Source: Dyadobacter sp. SG02 (lineage in GTDB: Bacteria; Bacteroidota; Bacteroidia; Cytophagales; Spirosomataceae). From it: a DNA stretch of 64,000 bases. The position numbers and the translations under genes were made by a program. The notes under the pieces are model-generated. The model searched no databases. It was not told the origin of the DNA and saw only the letters and a list, made by a program, of their open reading frames with translations. Where the stretch lies: positions 542,055 through 606,054 of the forward strand of contig NZ_FNYL01000004.1 in assembly GCF_900109045.1 (NCBI RefSeq), written 5' to 3'. Positions 1 to 7,173 of the stretch are shown in pieces. Each line of letters opens with the position of its first letter. Positions within the stretch are counted from its first letter, which is position 1.

Positions 1-1
1 T

Positions 2-826
2 ATTGTTGAAAAGGGCAAATATGCCTCGGCGGAAGAGCTCTGGACGATGGTACACCCGTTGCTCAGGGACAATTCCTTCGCGCAATGCGCATTGGACGAG
101 GCCGCGCAGGACTATTTTGCCAAAAAGAAAGGCCTGAAACTGTACGAGAGTTGGGGCCTCTCACCCGAGCGTATCCCGATGACCAATTTCACGATCGGCA
201 TCGATACGGTGGAAAAGATGGTCGAAAAGATGAAGGAGCTGCCTTGGCCGATTTACAAGATCAAGCTAGGCACGGACGAGGACCTTCGCATTGTTCAGGA
301 ACTGCGAAAAAATACCGACGCACTCTTCCGCGTGGATGCCAATTGTGGCTGGACGGCGGAAAAGACCATTGAACTCGCACCCAAATTGGCCGCATTAGGC
401 GTGGAATTCATCGAGCAGCCGCTCCCGGCCGGTGATATTGAGGGAATGAAAAAGGTATTTGCAGCAAGTGCATTGCCTGTCATTGCCGACGAAAGCTGCA
501 TTGTCGAAGAAGATGTCGAGCAATGTCACGGCCTTTTTCATGGCATTAATGTAAAACTGACCAAATGCGGCGGGCCTACTGCCGCGCTCCGGATGATCGC
601 GCAAGCCCGGTCGCTGGGCATGAAAACGATGGTTGGCTGCATGACCGAGACGAGCGTGGGCATTTCGGCCATCGCCCATTTACTTCCGCTGCTGGATTAT
701 GTCGATATGGACGGCTCTTTACTGATCCGCAACGACCCCGCTACCGGCGTAACGTTCGATTTTGGCAAGGTGATTTATGCCCCGGGCAATGGTACCGGCG
801 CCGCATTGAAGCGCGAATTTTTATAA
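2..826 (+). CDS. Dipeptide epimerase (L-Ala-D/L-Glu type), 5' partial
   Basis: Enolase-superfamily enzyme of the muconate-lactonizing group, probably epimerizing L-Ala-D-Glu released from peptidoglycan so that the cell can recycle murein peptides. The reading frame is open to the left edge, so the N-terminal capping domain (roughly 60 residues) is missing; the ATG at 47 is internal. Catalytic features appear in the family order: the K-x-K pair in YKIKLG, the metal ligands D in VDANCGW, E in FIEQPLP and D in ADESC, then the second-side lysine in VKLTKCGG. The next gene starts 8 bp after its stop, so the two are probably co-transcribed. Family assignment is firm; the exact dipeptide substrate is inferred. 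Confidence 0.88.
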   Translation: MVEKGKYASAEELWTMVHPLLRDNSFAQCALDEAAQDYFAKKKGLKLYESWGLSPERIPMTNFTIGIDTVEKMVEKMKELPWPIYKIKLGTDEDLRIVQELRKNTDALFRVDANCGWTAEKTIELAPKLAALGVEFIEQPLPAGDIEGMKKVFAASALPVIADESCIVEEDVEQCHGLFHGINVKLTKCGGPTAALRMIAQARSLGMKTMVGCMTETSVGISAIAHLLPLLDYVDMDGSLLIRNDPATGVTFDFGKVIYAPGNGTGAALKREFL

Positions 827-834
827 GTTCCGTT

Positions 835-1929
835 GTGAACATCTACCATACCTCCAAACTTCCCGGCAGGACCGTCGAGACTACCGACGGGCGCGAATTT
901 CTGTGGTTCAGTGGCACAGACTACCTTGGAATGGGGCACAACGAAGACCTTCGTAGATATACCCGCTTATCTACGGAAACTTTCGGAAATCATTACGGGA
1001 GTTCCAGAAACAATAGCCTCAGGCTTGATATTTACGAAAAAGCCGAGGCACAGTTAGCTGATTTTCTGCAAACTCCGGCCGCAACGATTGTCTCCTCGGG
1101 GATGTGGGCGGGCCAATTGTTGATGAAAGAGGTCGAGACCATCGTTCAACAGAATCCCGATATTACCAGCATCATCTACCATAACGCTCCCGGTGTACAT
1201 CCGGCATTGTGGGGCCATGCATTTCACCGAACCAAGGGCGAATGGAGCGACTGGGCGATGCAAACGGTCCGGAAAATCAATGCGGCCGAGATGGACACGG
1301 CTCATATAATTTGTACGGATGCCGTAGGTTCGCCGATGGTGCGGGCATTTGATTTTACACTTTTTAATACCATTCAAAATCCCGCAAATGCATGGCTGAT
1401 CATCGATGAATCGCATTCACTTGGAGTACTTGGGCCCGACGGAAAAGGCGTATCCGCACAGCTCTCTGAAAACACTTTAGTTCAAACTGTTTTCGTTTCG
1501 TCCCTCAATAAAGCATTAGGTATCCCGGCGGGAGCAATCTGGGGAGCTAAAAGCGTGATCGATACCATCCGCAACTCGCCCTGGTATGCGGGCGCGTCAC
1601 CGCCTGCACCTGCGTACGCATATGCGCTGAAAAAGCTTTTGGAAGAAAATACCTATGCGAAGCAGCTTTCTTTACTGCTGGACAACGTGGCGTGGTTCGG
1701 GCAACAACTGGGAGATATTATGCTTTTTGAATCCATTGCGGATTACCCCGTATTCTGCTCTTACAATGCAGCATTGTTCGACCATTTACTTCAAAATGGC
1801 ATTATGGCGTCATGCTTCCCCTATCCTTCACCTGCGGACGCGCCGGTTACGCGCATTGCGATCAGCAGTTTACACCAAAAAGAAGACCTCGACCGGTTGG
1901 CCGAGGTCTGTAAGCGGTTTAATGCTTAA
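835..1929 (+). CDS. AONS/KBL-like PLP-dependent aminotransferase-family enzyme
   Basis: Fold-type I PLP enzyme of the alpha-oxoamine synthase group (8-amino-7-oxononanoate synthase, 2-amino-3-ketobutyrate ligase), 364 residues from a GTG at 835. That GTG lies 8 bp after the epimerase stop; the frame continues upstream to 565 but there it overlaps the epimerase and has no family similarity. Visible motifs are the glycine-rich FSGTDYLGMG near the start, IIDESHSLGVLGPDG around residue 190 (Asp to the pyridine nitrogen, His nearby) and the Schiff-base lysine in SSLNKALGIPAGA at about residue 226. No bioF/bioD neighbours are present, so a biotin role is not supported; pairing with a murein dipeptide epimerase suggests amino-acid or cell-wall peptide metabolism. 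The substrate is unknown. Confidence 0.82.
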   Translation: MNIYHTSKLPGRTVETTDGREFLWFSGTDYLGMGHNEDLRRYTRLSTETFGNHYGSSRNNSLRLDIYEKAEAQLADFLQTPAATIVSSGMWAGQLLMKEVETIVQQNPDITSIIYHNAPGVHPALWGHAFHRTKGEWSDWAMQTVRKINAAEMDTAHIICTDAVGSPMVRAFDFTLFNTIQNPANAWLIIDESHSLGVLGPDGKGVSAQLSENTLVQTVFVSSLNKALGIPAGAIWGAKSVIDTIRNSPWYAGASPPAPAYAYALKKLLEENTYAKQLSLLLDNVAWFGQQLGDIMLFESIADYPVFCSYNAALFDHLLQNGIMASCFPYPSPADAPVTRIAISSLHQKEDLDRLAEVCKRFNA

Positions 1930-1942
1930 TGTCTTTTATTAA

Positions 1943-2830
1943 TCAATCTTCTGTATCTGTCCCGCCCAGCTTGGCAAGACGCTTCTCCTCTTGCAGTTTC
2001 TCGCGCTCCACTTTCGCAGAGACCATGATACTCAGTTCATAAAGCAGGAACAACGGGATCGCAACAAGTACCTGGCTGTAAATATCCGGTGAAGGCGTGA
2101 TCACCGCTGCCACGATCAGGATCACGATCATCGAGTGCTTGCGGTACTCCCGCATGAACGATGGCGTAAGTATGCCTATTCTCGATAAGACATACACGAC
2201 AATCGGTAACTGGAACGCCACACCGCAGGCCAATGTAAGCGTTGCTACGAGTGAAATGTAAGAGGCAAGACTGAATTCGTTGATGATCGTCGGATCGAGG
2301 GTGTAGTTAGCAAGGAAGTTGATAGCCAACGGCGACACCACGTAATATCCGAAAAGTACCCCAGAAAAGAACAGGGCAGTCACGTAAAATACCGCTCCCC
2401 GTGCCGACCGCTTTTCCGCAGGCTTCAAACCCGGCTCGATAAACCGCCATATTTCCCAGAATGCATACGGAAATGCGAATACCAGACCGGCAATCACCGA
2501 CGAAGTCATACTCATCGTAAAAGCATCGCCCATTCCGATCACCTGCAATTTGAAATTCAGGGCTTTTACGCACAAATCCTCATAACCGGTGATTTCCGAC
2601 AGCTTGCAAAGCATTTTGTAAGTCCAGAAGTCGGGCTGGGACGGCGCGATAATTACGTAATGGTAGATTTCTTGAATATAAATAAAGGCAAGAATCGCAA
2701 ATACGAGAATCGAAGCACCGGCGCGGATAACATGCCATCTTAGTTCTTCGAGATGCGAGATAAACGACATTTCCTTGCCATCGCCGTCTTCATCATCCTG
2801 CTCTCTATCAAAATCCTGATCCAGGGACAT
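1943..2830 (-). CDS. tatC: Sec-independent protein translocase TatC
   Basis: TatC is the polytopic core of the twin-arginine translocase, which binds RR signal peptides and exports folded proteins. The 295-residue protein has an acidic N-terminal extension (about residues 4-18), then the family opening MSFISHLEELRWHVIRAG, followed by six hydrophobic segments. The conserved FAFPYAFWEIWRFIEPGL and the C-terminal VITPSPDIYSQVLVAIPL are clear. tatA/B are not in this window. It lies downstream of pdhA on the same strand, separated from it by a good terminator, so it probably has its own promoter. The 3' end converges with the PLP enzyme gene, 13 bp away. Confidence 0.95.
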   Translation of the reverse strand: MSLDQDFDREQDDEDGDGKEMSFISHLEELRWHVIRAGASILVFAILAFIYIQEIYHYVIIAPSQPDFWTYKMLCKLSEITGYEDLCVKALNFKLQVIGMGDAFTMSMTSSVIAGLVFAFPYAFWEIWRFIEPGLKPAEKRSARGAVFYVTALFFSGVLFGYYVVSPLAINFLANYTLDPTIINEFSLASYISLVATLTLACGVAFQLPIVVYVLSRIGILTPSFMREYRKHSMIVILIVAAVITPSPDIYSQVLVAIPLFLLYELSIMVSAKVEREKLQEEKRLAKLGGTDTED

Positions 2831-2885
2831 ATTTTAATTTTATTACTAGAACTCAATCTAAGTGAAAAGCTGAAATTACTTAAAA

Positions 2886-2915
2886 AACCCGTCGAAGTGA
2901 TCCGACGGGTTTTTT
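2886..2915 (-). terminator. Rho-independent terminator of pdhA
   Basis: Perfect 7-bp stem CCCGTCG (2888-2894) / CGACGGG (2903-2909) with an 8-nt loop, flanked by six A on one side and six T on the other. It sits just downstream of the pdhA stop and upstream of tatC. The flanking A and T runs let it work on either strand. Confidence 0.8.
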
Positions 2916-2936
2916 ATTCATGCGTTCTGGATCAAA

Positions 2937-3968
2937 TTAATCCATTACAAAAGGATAGTCGTTCTCAACGTACACGTCTGTGTAAGCCTCTTTCGGGTCC
3001 GGCCACTCCGATTCCTCGGCGAATTGCACAGATTGAGCAACGATTTCTTTTACTTTTTTATCGATGTTTTCAAGATCCTCTTCGGTAGCAATCTTGTTTT
3101 CGAGGATCACCGCACGGATCTGCTCGATCGGGTCGCGGTCTTTATATTCTTCTACCTCCTCTTTCGAACGGTATTTCTGCGGATCGGACATCGAGTGTCC
3201 GCGGTAGCGATACGTACGGAATTCAAGGAAAGTAGGTCCTTCGCCCTTGCGTGCGCGTTCCGCAGCACGGGAAACCGCTTCGTGGATCGCTTCTACGCTC
3301 ATACCGTCAACCGGCTCGGAAGGAATGTCGTATGCCTCGCCAAGGGTATAGAGCTCAGTAACATTGGAAGTACGCGCTACGGAAGTACCCATTGCGTAAC
3401 CATTGTTTTCCACTACGAAAATCACAGGCAGTTTCCAGCTCATCGCCATGTTCAGCGTTTCGTGGAATGAACCCTGGCGGATCGCTCCGTCACCGAAGTA
3501 GCAGATACACAGGTTGTCGGTTTTGTTGTATTTCTCAGCGAATGCGATACCTGCGCCCAGGGGAATCTGGCCGCCTACGATACCGTGACCTCCGATGAAG
3601 CCCACTTCTTTGTCAAAAATGTGCATAGAACCGCCTTTACCTTTGGTAGTACCGGTCTTTTTGCCGAAAAGCTCAGCCATGATCGCATTCGGGCTGGTGC
3701 CCAATGCGAGCGGGATACCGTGGTCGCGGTACGCGGTAATGTACTTGTCGCCTTTTTTGAGGGCGCTCACCGCGCCGGAAGAGCAGGCTTCCTGGCCGAT
3801 GTAGAGGTGACAAAAACCACGAATCTTCTGCTGACCGTACAACTGGCCCGATTTTTCTTCAAAACGGCGTTGTAAAAGCATATTCTCGAACCAGAACATG
3901 TATTGCTCCTTCGGATGCTGTAACTTTTTGGGGGCTGATGCTTTCTTTTTCTCAGTAACGGTGGCCAT
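2937..3968 (-). CDS. pdhA: Pyruvate dehydrogenase E1 component, alpha subunit
   Basis: Thiamine-diphosphate-dependent E1 alpha subunit of the pyruvate (or branched 2-oxoacid) dehydrogenase complex, decarboxylating pyruvate and passing the acetyl group to lipoyl-E2. 343 residues, typical length. The ThDP/Mg motif runs from GDGAIRQGSFHE (about 159-170) to the ENNGYAMG near 187-194, and the active-site phosphorylation-loop region RYRGHSMSDPQKYRS is near residue 265. The Lys/Ala-rich first 17 residues are a flexible lead. The E1 beta and E2 genes are not adjacent here. It is transcribed divergently from recF across a 124-bp gap. Confidence 0.94.
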   Translation of the reverse strand: MATVTEKKKASAPKKLQHPKEQYMFWFENMLLQRRFEEKSGQLYGQQKIRGFCHLYIGQEACSSGAVSALKKGDKYITAYRDHGIPLALGTSPNAIMAELFGKKTGTTKGKGGSMHIFDKEVGFIGGHGIVGGQIPLGAGIAFAEKYNKTDNLCICYFGDGAIRQGSFHETLNMAMSWKLPVIFVVENNGYAMGTSVARTSNVTELYTLGEAYDIPSEPVDGMSVEAIHEAVSRAAERARKGEGPTFLEFRTYRYRGHSMSDPQKYRSKEEVEEYKDRDPIEQIRAVILENKIATEEDLENIDKKVKEIVAQSVQFAEESEWPDPKEAYTDVYVENDYPFVMD

Positions 3969-4092
3969 GTATTTGGTTCTCGTTTATAAAGACAGAACTT
4001 TGTCTTAAAGTTATGGTATGAACAGAGTCTGTTTTGCCGTACTCACGCAATGATGTGCGAAAATAAGCATAAACTAAATAACAAAGAAGTTC

Positions 4093-5196
4093 ATGTGGCT
4101 AGAAAAGCTCCGTCTTACATACTTTAAAAGCTATGAGGAGAAGGCCTTCACTTTTGGAAAACATGTGAACTGTATCGTGGGTGAGAATGGCAGCGGCAAA
4201 ACCAACCTGCTCGACGCGATCTATTTTCTGACCCTCACCAAGAGCGCATTTCACAACCAGGACGCGCTCGGCATTCGTCACACGGCTGATTTCTTTCTGA
4301 TCGACGGCGTCTTCAATGAGCACGACAAGCATATCCAGATCACTTGCAGCCTCCAACGCGGCCAGCGGAAGGTTTTCATGGCCGATAAAAAGCATTACGA
4401 ACGCCTGAGCGACCATATCGGCCTGTTTCCCGTCGTCCTGATCGCTCCTGACGACACCGACCTCATCCGCGACGGAAGCGAAGAACGCCGCCGCTTTTTC
4501 GATGGCGTGCTGGGCCAGGCCGTGCCCGGTTACCTGGGCGATTTCCTGCAATACAACAAGATTCTCAACCAGCGAAACGGCCTTTTGAAGCTCTTCGCCG
4601 AGCGCAACTACCTCGACGAAGACCTGCTCGAAACCTATAATGAACCGCTAATCGTGCTCTCGCAGCGCATTCATGCGTATCGCGCGACATTCATGCAAAA
4701 ATTCATTCCGCTATTCTGCAAATACTACGAATTCCTGAGCAGCGGCCACGAAAAAGTGGATGTAATCTACGAAAGCGAAGTAGCCAGCCCCGATTTCCCT
4801 GCCGAATTCCGCCGCGCCCGCAGCCGCGACCTCCACGCGCAACGCACAGGCAAAGGCGTTCACAAGGATGAATATGTATTCGAAATCGACGGGGTAACGC
4901 TCAAAAAATTCGGCTCGCAAGGCCAGCAAAAGTCTTTTTTAATCGCATTAAAACTCGCGCAATTCGAACTTTTAAAAGAAGAAAAAGGCAAAACGCCCAT
5001 TTTGCTGCTGGACGATATTTTTGATAAGCTCGACGACCGGCGCATTCACAAGCTCATCGAGCTTATTGATACAGGCTTTTTGGCGCAGGTTTTCATTACC
5101 GATGCAAGGCCGGAGCGCTCGCAAAGGATATTGGAGCATGTGAAGGCGGATGTGCGGTTTTTTGAGATTGAGAAGGTGTTGAAATCAGAAGGCTAG
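4093..5196 (+). CDS. recF: DNA replication and repair protein RecF
   Basis: SMC-like ATPase that, with RecO and RecR, loads RecA on gapped DNA. 367 residues. The N-terminus WLEKLRLTYFKSYEE is typical; Walker A GENGSGKT is at residues 30-37, the ABC signature region GSQGQQKSFLIALKLAQF near 274 and Walker B ILLLDDIFDKLD near 301-312. It is not in a dnaA-dnaN-recF-gyrB cluster, as is common in Bacteroidota. Its stop codon overlaps the stop of the opposite toxin gene by 4 bp, a tail-to-tail arrangement. Confidence 0.96.
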   Translation: MWLEKLRLTYFKSYEEKAFTFGKHVNCIVGENGSGKTNLLDAIYFLTLTKSAFHNQDALGIRHTADFFLIDGVFNEHDKHIQITCSLQRGQRKVFMADKKHYERLSDHIGLFPVVLIAPDDTDLIRDGSEERRRFFDGVLGQAVPGYLGDFLQYNKILNQRNGLLKLFAERNYLDEDLLETYNEPLIVLSQRIHAYRATFMQKFIPLFCKYYEFLSSGHEKVDVIYESEVASPDFPAEFRRARSRDLHAQRTGKGVHKDEYVFEIDGVTLKKFGSQGQQKSFLIALKLAQFELLKEEKGKTPILLLDDIFDKLDDRRIHKLIELIDTGFLAQVFITDARPERSQRILEHVKADVRFFEIEKVLKSEG

Positions 5197-5474
5197 CGCT
5201 TTCTTGATGTACTTTTTATATTCATTATTAAGACAATATCGTCATAAACAGTATAAAATAAACTGTGACGCTTACCGAGCACCAATTTTCTCATAGATGG
5301 TATAAAATTGTCCTCCTTGCCGATAAACGGGTATTCTTCCAACCTACCCAAGCTGGCCTGTAAGTTATTAGTAAATTTTTCGGCACTTAGGTCTCCCCAA
5401 ATGTCATAAAGGTAACTCACAATTTCAGTGTAATCCTCTTTTGCGAGTCGAGTCCATTCTATCTTGTAAGCCAC
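5193..5474 (-). CDS. RelE/ParE-family toxin
   Basis: 93-residue basic protein of the RelE/ParE superfamily. It opens with YKIEWTRLAKEDYTEIVSYL, has the LEEYPFIG middle motif and ends in LVLGKRHSLFYTVYDDIVLIMNI, the usual strand-helix pattern with a late R-x3-Y region. RelE members cut mRNA at the ribosome and ParE members poison gyrase; the sequence alone does not decide. The start is a GTG at 5472-5474 that lies inside the upstream antitoxin gene, a 50-bp overlap that suggests translational coupling. The tail converges on recF. Confidence 0.8.
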   Translation of the reverse strand: MAYKIEWTRLAKEDYTEIVSYLYDIWGDLSAEKFTNNLQASLGRLEEYPFIGKEDNFIPSMRKLVLGKRHSLFYTVYDDIVLIMNIKSTSRKR

Positions 5475-5703
5475 GTCTTACTTCTTTAAAGACTTCTTCA
5501 CTGGATAAGACTTGACCAGTTTCGGCTTGCAATAGAGATTGGTTGAGTTTTTCTAAAAATTCGGGAGAATGATCATCGAAGCTTGCATAAGCCTCTTGGT
5601 CGGCAAATGCTCGGATAGTAAGTAGCAAATCATGCAAACGATTATCACTAACCTCATTCACCAACTGCATTAATTCCGCTTTTATCTCTCGTCGACTAGA
5701 CAT
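5425..5703 (-). CDS. Antitoxin-like protein of the RelE/ParE pair
   Basis: 92-residue, mostly helical protein directly upstream of, and overlapping, the RelE/ParE-type toxin. No known DNA-binding fold is obvious: the N-terminal half (MSSRREIKAELMQLVNEVSD, then a Leu-rich helix) could be a dimerization region, and the acidic middle with QSLLQAETGQVLSSEEVFKE resembles the toxin-wrapping C-termini of antitoxins in Bacteroidota. The last residues DRMDSTRKRGLH are encoded by the overlap with the toxin. The antitoxin role is inferred from gene order and size. Confidence 0.65.
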   Translation of the reverse strand: MSSRREIKAELMQLVNEVSDNRLHDLLLTIRAFADQEAYASFDDHSPEFLEKLNQSLLQAETGQVLSSEEVFKEVRRGLQDRMDSTRKRGLH

Positions 5704-5761
5704 AGATGTTTCGATTAAGCTTCCATTCCTTGTTTATCAAATTTACCCAAATAAAACAACA

Positions 5762-5788
5762 AAAGCCAGGCCTGAACGACCTGGCTTT
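5762..5788 (-). terminator. Rho-independent terminator of the GDP-mannose pyrophosphorylase gene
   Basis: Perfect 9-bp stem AAAGCCAGG (5762-5770) / CCTGGCTTT (5780-5788) with a 9-nt loop. Read on the minus strand it is followed by a T-rich run (TTTTGTTGTTTTATTT). It lies 30 bp past the stop of the manC-type gene and before the antitoxin start. Confidence 0.8.
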
Positions 5789-5818
5789 CCGAACGGCAGC
5801 TATTAACCAGCAACCATA

Positions 5819-6886
5819 TCAAACATATTTGGGATCGAGCTCTTTGGCCTGCGCCACGAACTCTTTCACTTTCTGTTCATCGTCTTTTTTACAAATCAAC
5901 AACACGCCGTCGAACTCCGCGACGATGAAACCGTCGAGGCCGTTGATCACGACCAGCTTGTCTTTCGGTGTTTTGATGATCGAGTTCGTGGTATTGTGCA
6001 GGATCAGGTTGCCGTCTGTTACGTTCAGGTTGGCGTCCTTTTCCGAGACTTCGTACATGGATTTCCACGTCCCCAGGTCCGACCAGCCGAAGCTTGCCAG
6101 TACCACATGCACGTTTTCGGCCTTTTCCATAATACCGTTGTCGATAGAAATGCTACCGCAATGCTGATAGGCGCGCTGAATGAACGCATCTTCGGAATCG
6201 AGGTAGTAATAATCGTTTCCACCCTGGAAAATCTCGGCGATGTCGGGCTGGAAGGATGTCAGCGCTTTTTTGAATGCATTGATATTCCAGACGAAAATAC
6301 CGGCATTCCACACGAAATCCCCACTGTCGAGAAACTGCAATGCGAGCTCCAAATGCGGTTTTTCGGTAAATGATTTTACTTTTTTAACCGTAAGCTTGTC
6401 GGGAATGTACTGAATATAGCCATAACCGGTGTCGGGGCGGGTTGGCTGAATGCCAAGCGTAATGAGGATATCTTCATTACGGGTCGCGCCGAGCGCCACT
6501 TTAATTGTATCCTTGAAAACCTCTTCTTTCAGGATAATATGGTCGGCAGGTGCCACCACTACGTTCGCATTCGGATTTCGGGCCGCGATTTTGTAGCACG
6601 CATAAGCAATGCAGGGCGCGGTGTTCCGCCGATGGGGTTCGAGAAGGATCTGGTCGTCGGTCAGTTCGGGAATTTGCTGTTTGATCAGCTCCTTGTATTC
6701 CTGACTGGTTACGATATAAACATTTTCAATCGGGCAAACGCCGTCGAACCGGTCGACAGTTTGCTGCAACAGCGTCCTGCCTGTGCCAAGCACATCATGG
6801 AATTGCTTCGGGAAATCCGTCCGGCTAAACGGCCAGAAACGGGTCCCCACGCCCCCTGCCATGATAATCACATAAGTATCCTGCAT
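5819..6886 (-). CDS. Mannose-1-phosphate guanylyltransferase
   Basis: Makes GDP-mannose from mannose-1-phosphate and GTP for surface polysaccharides. 355 residues, the nucleotidyltransferase domain only, without the C-terminal isomerase domain of bifunctional ManC/AlgA. Motifs: signature MAGGVGTRFWPFSR (residues 9-22), LLEPHRRNTAPC, VVAPADHII, the catalytic FTEKP and the acceptor-side NAGIFVWN. It stands alone with its own terminator. GDP-mannose would feed glycosyltransferases such as those at 53-60 kb, but that link is inferred. Confidence 0.93.
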   Translation of the reverse strand: MQDTYVIIMAGGVGTRFWPFSRTDFPKQFHDVLGTGRTLLQQTVDRFDGVCPIENVYIVTSQEYKELIKQQIPELTDDQILLEPHRRNTAPCIAYACYKIAARNPNANVVVAPADHIILKEEVFKDTIKVALGATRNEDILITLGIQPTRPDTGYGYIQYIPDKLTVKKVKSFTEKPHLELALQFLDSGDFVWNAGIFVWNINAFKKALTSFQPDIAEIFQGGNDYYYLDSEDAFIQRAYQHCGSISIDNGIMEKAENVHVVLASFGWSDLGTWKSMYEVSEKDANLNVTDGNLILHNTTNSIIKTPKDKLVVINGLDGFIVAEFDGVLLICKKDDEQKVKEFVAQAKELDPKYV

Positions 6887-7048
6887 CTGTGTTGTGTAAG
6901 GTATGTTGGTTATAACGTTAAATAAAATCCCTCAAAACTAATGATAAAGACTCAGTATGCTCACCCCCCGCCATTAAAAGTCCCTGAAAGTTAGTTCATG
7001 GCTGCGATAGCATTCTTTCGTCGCTGCATTAAATTCACTTCACAATAT

Positions 7049-7060
7049 CGAACTAGTTCG
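7049..7060. promoter_or_regulatory. Perfect 12-bp palindrome upstream of the TonB-dependent receptor
   Basis: CGAACTAGTTCG is self-complementary and lies in the 287-bp gap between the divergent manC-type and receptor genes, about 115 bp before the receptor ATG. A second dyad, GTAAC-TT-GTTAC (7139-7150), sits 24 bp before the ATG. Either could be an operator for receptor expression. No typical TAnnTTTG promoter box was found in this gap. Confidence 0.35.
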
Positions 7061-7173
7061 TTTTCCATGGCATCTATTTTTATTTTATAAATACCCGAAG
7101 AAAAAATAGGATATTATGTTAACAAAATTGATTTATTAGTAACTTGTTACAGACATCAACCCATTAGAAACCT

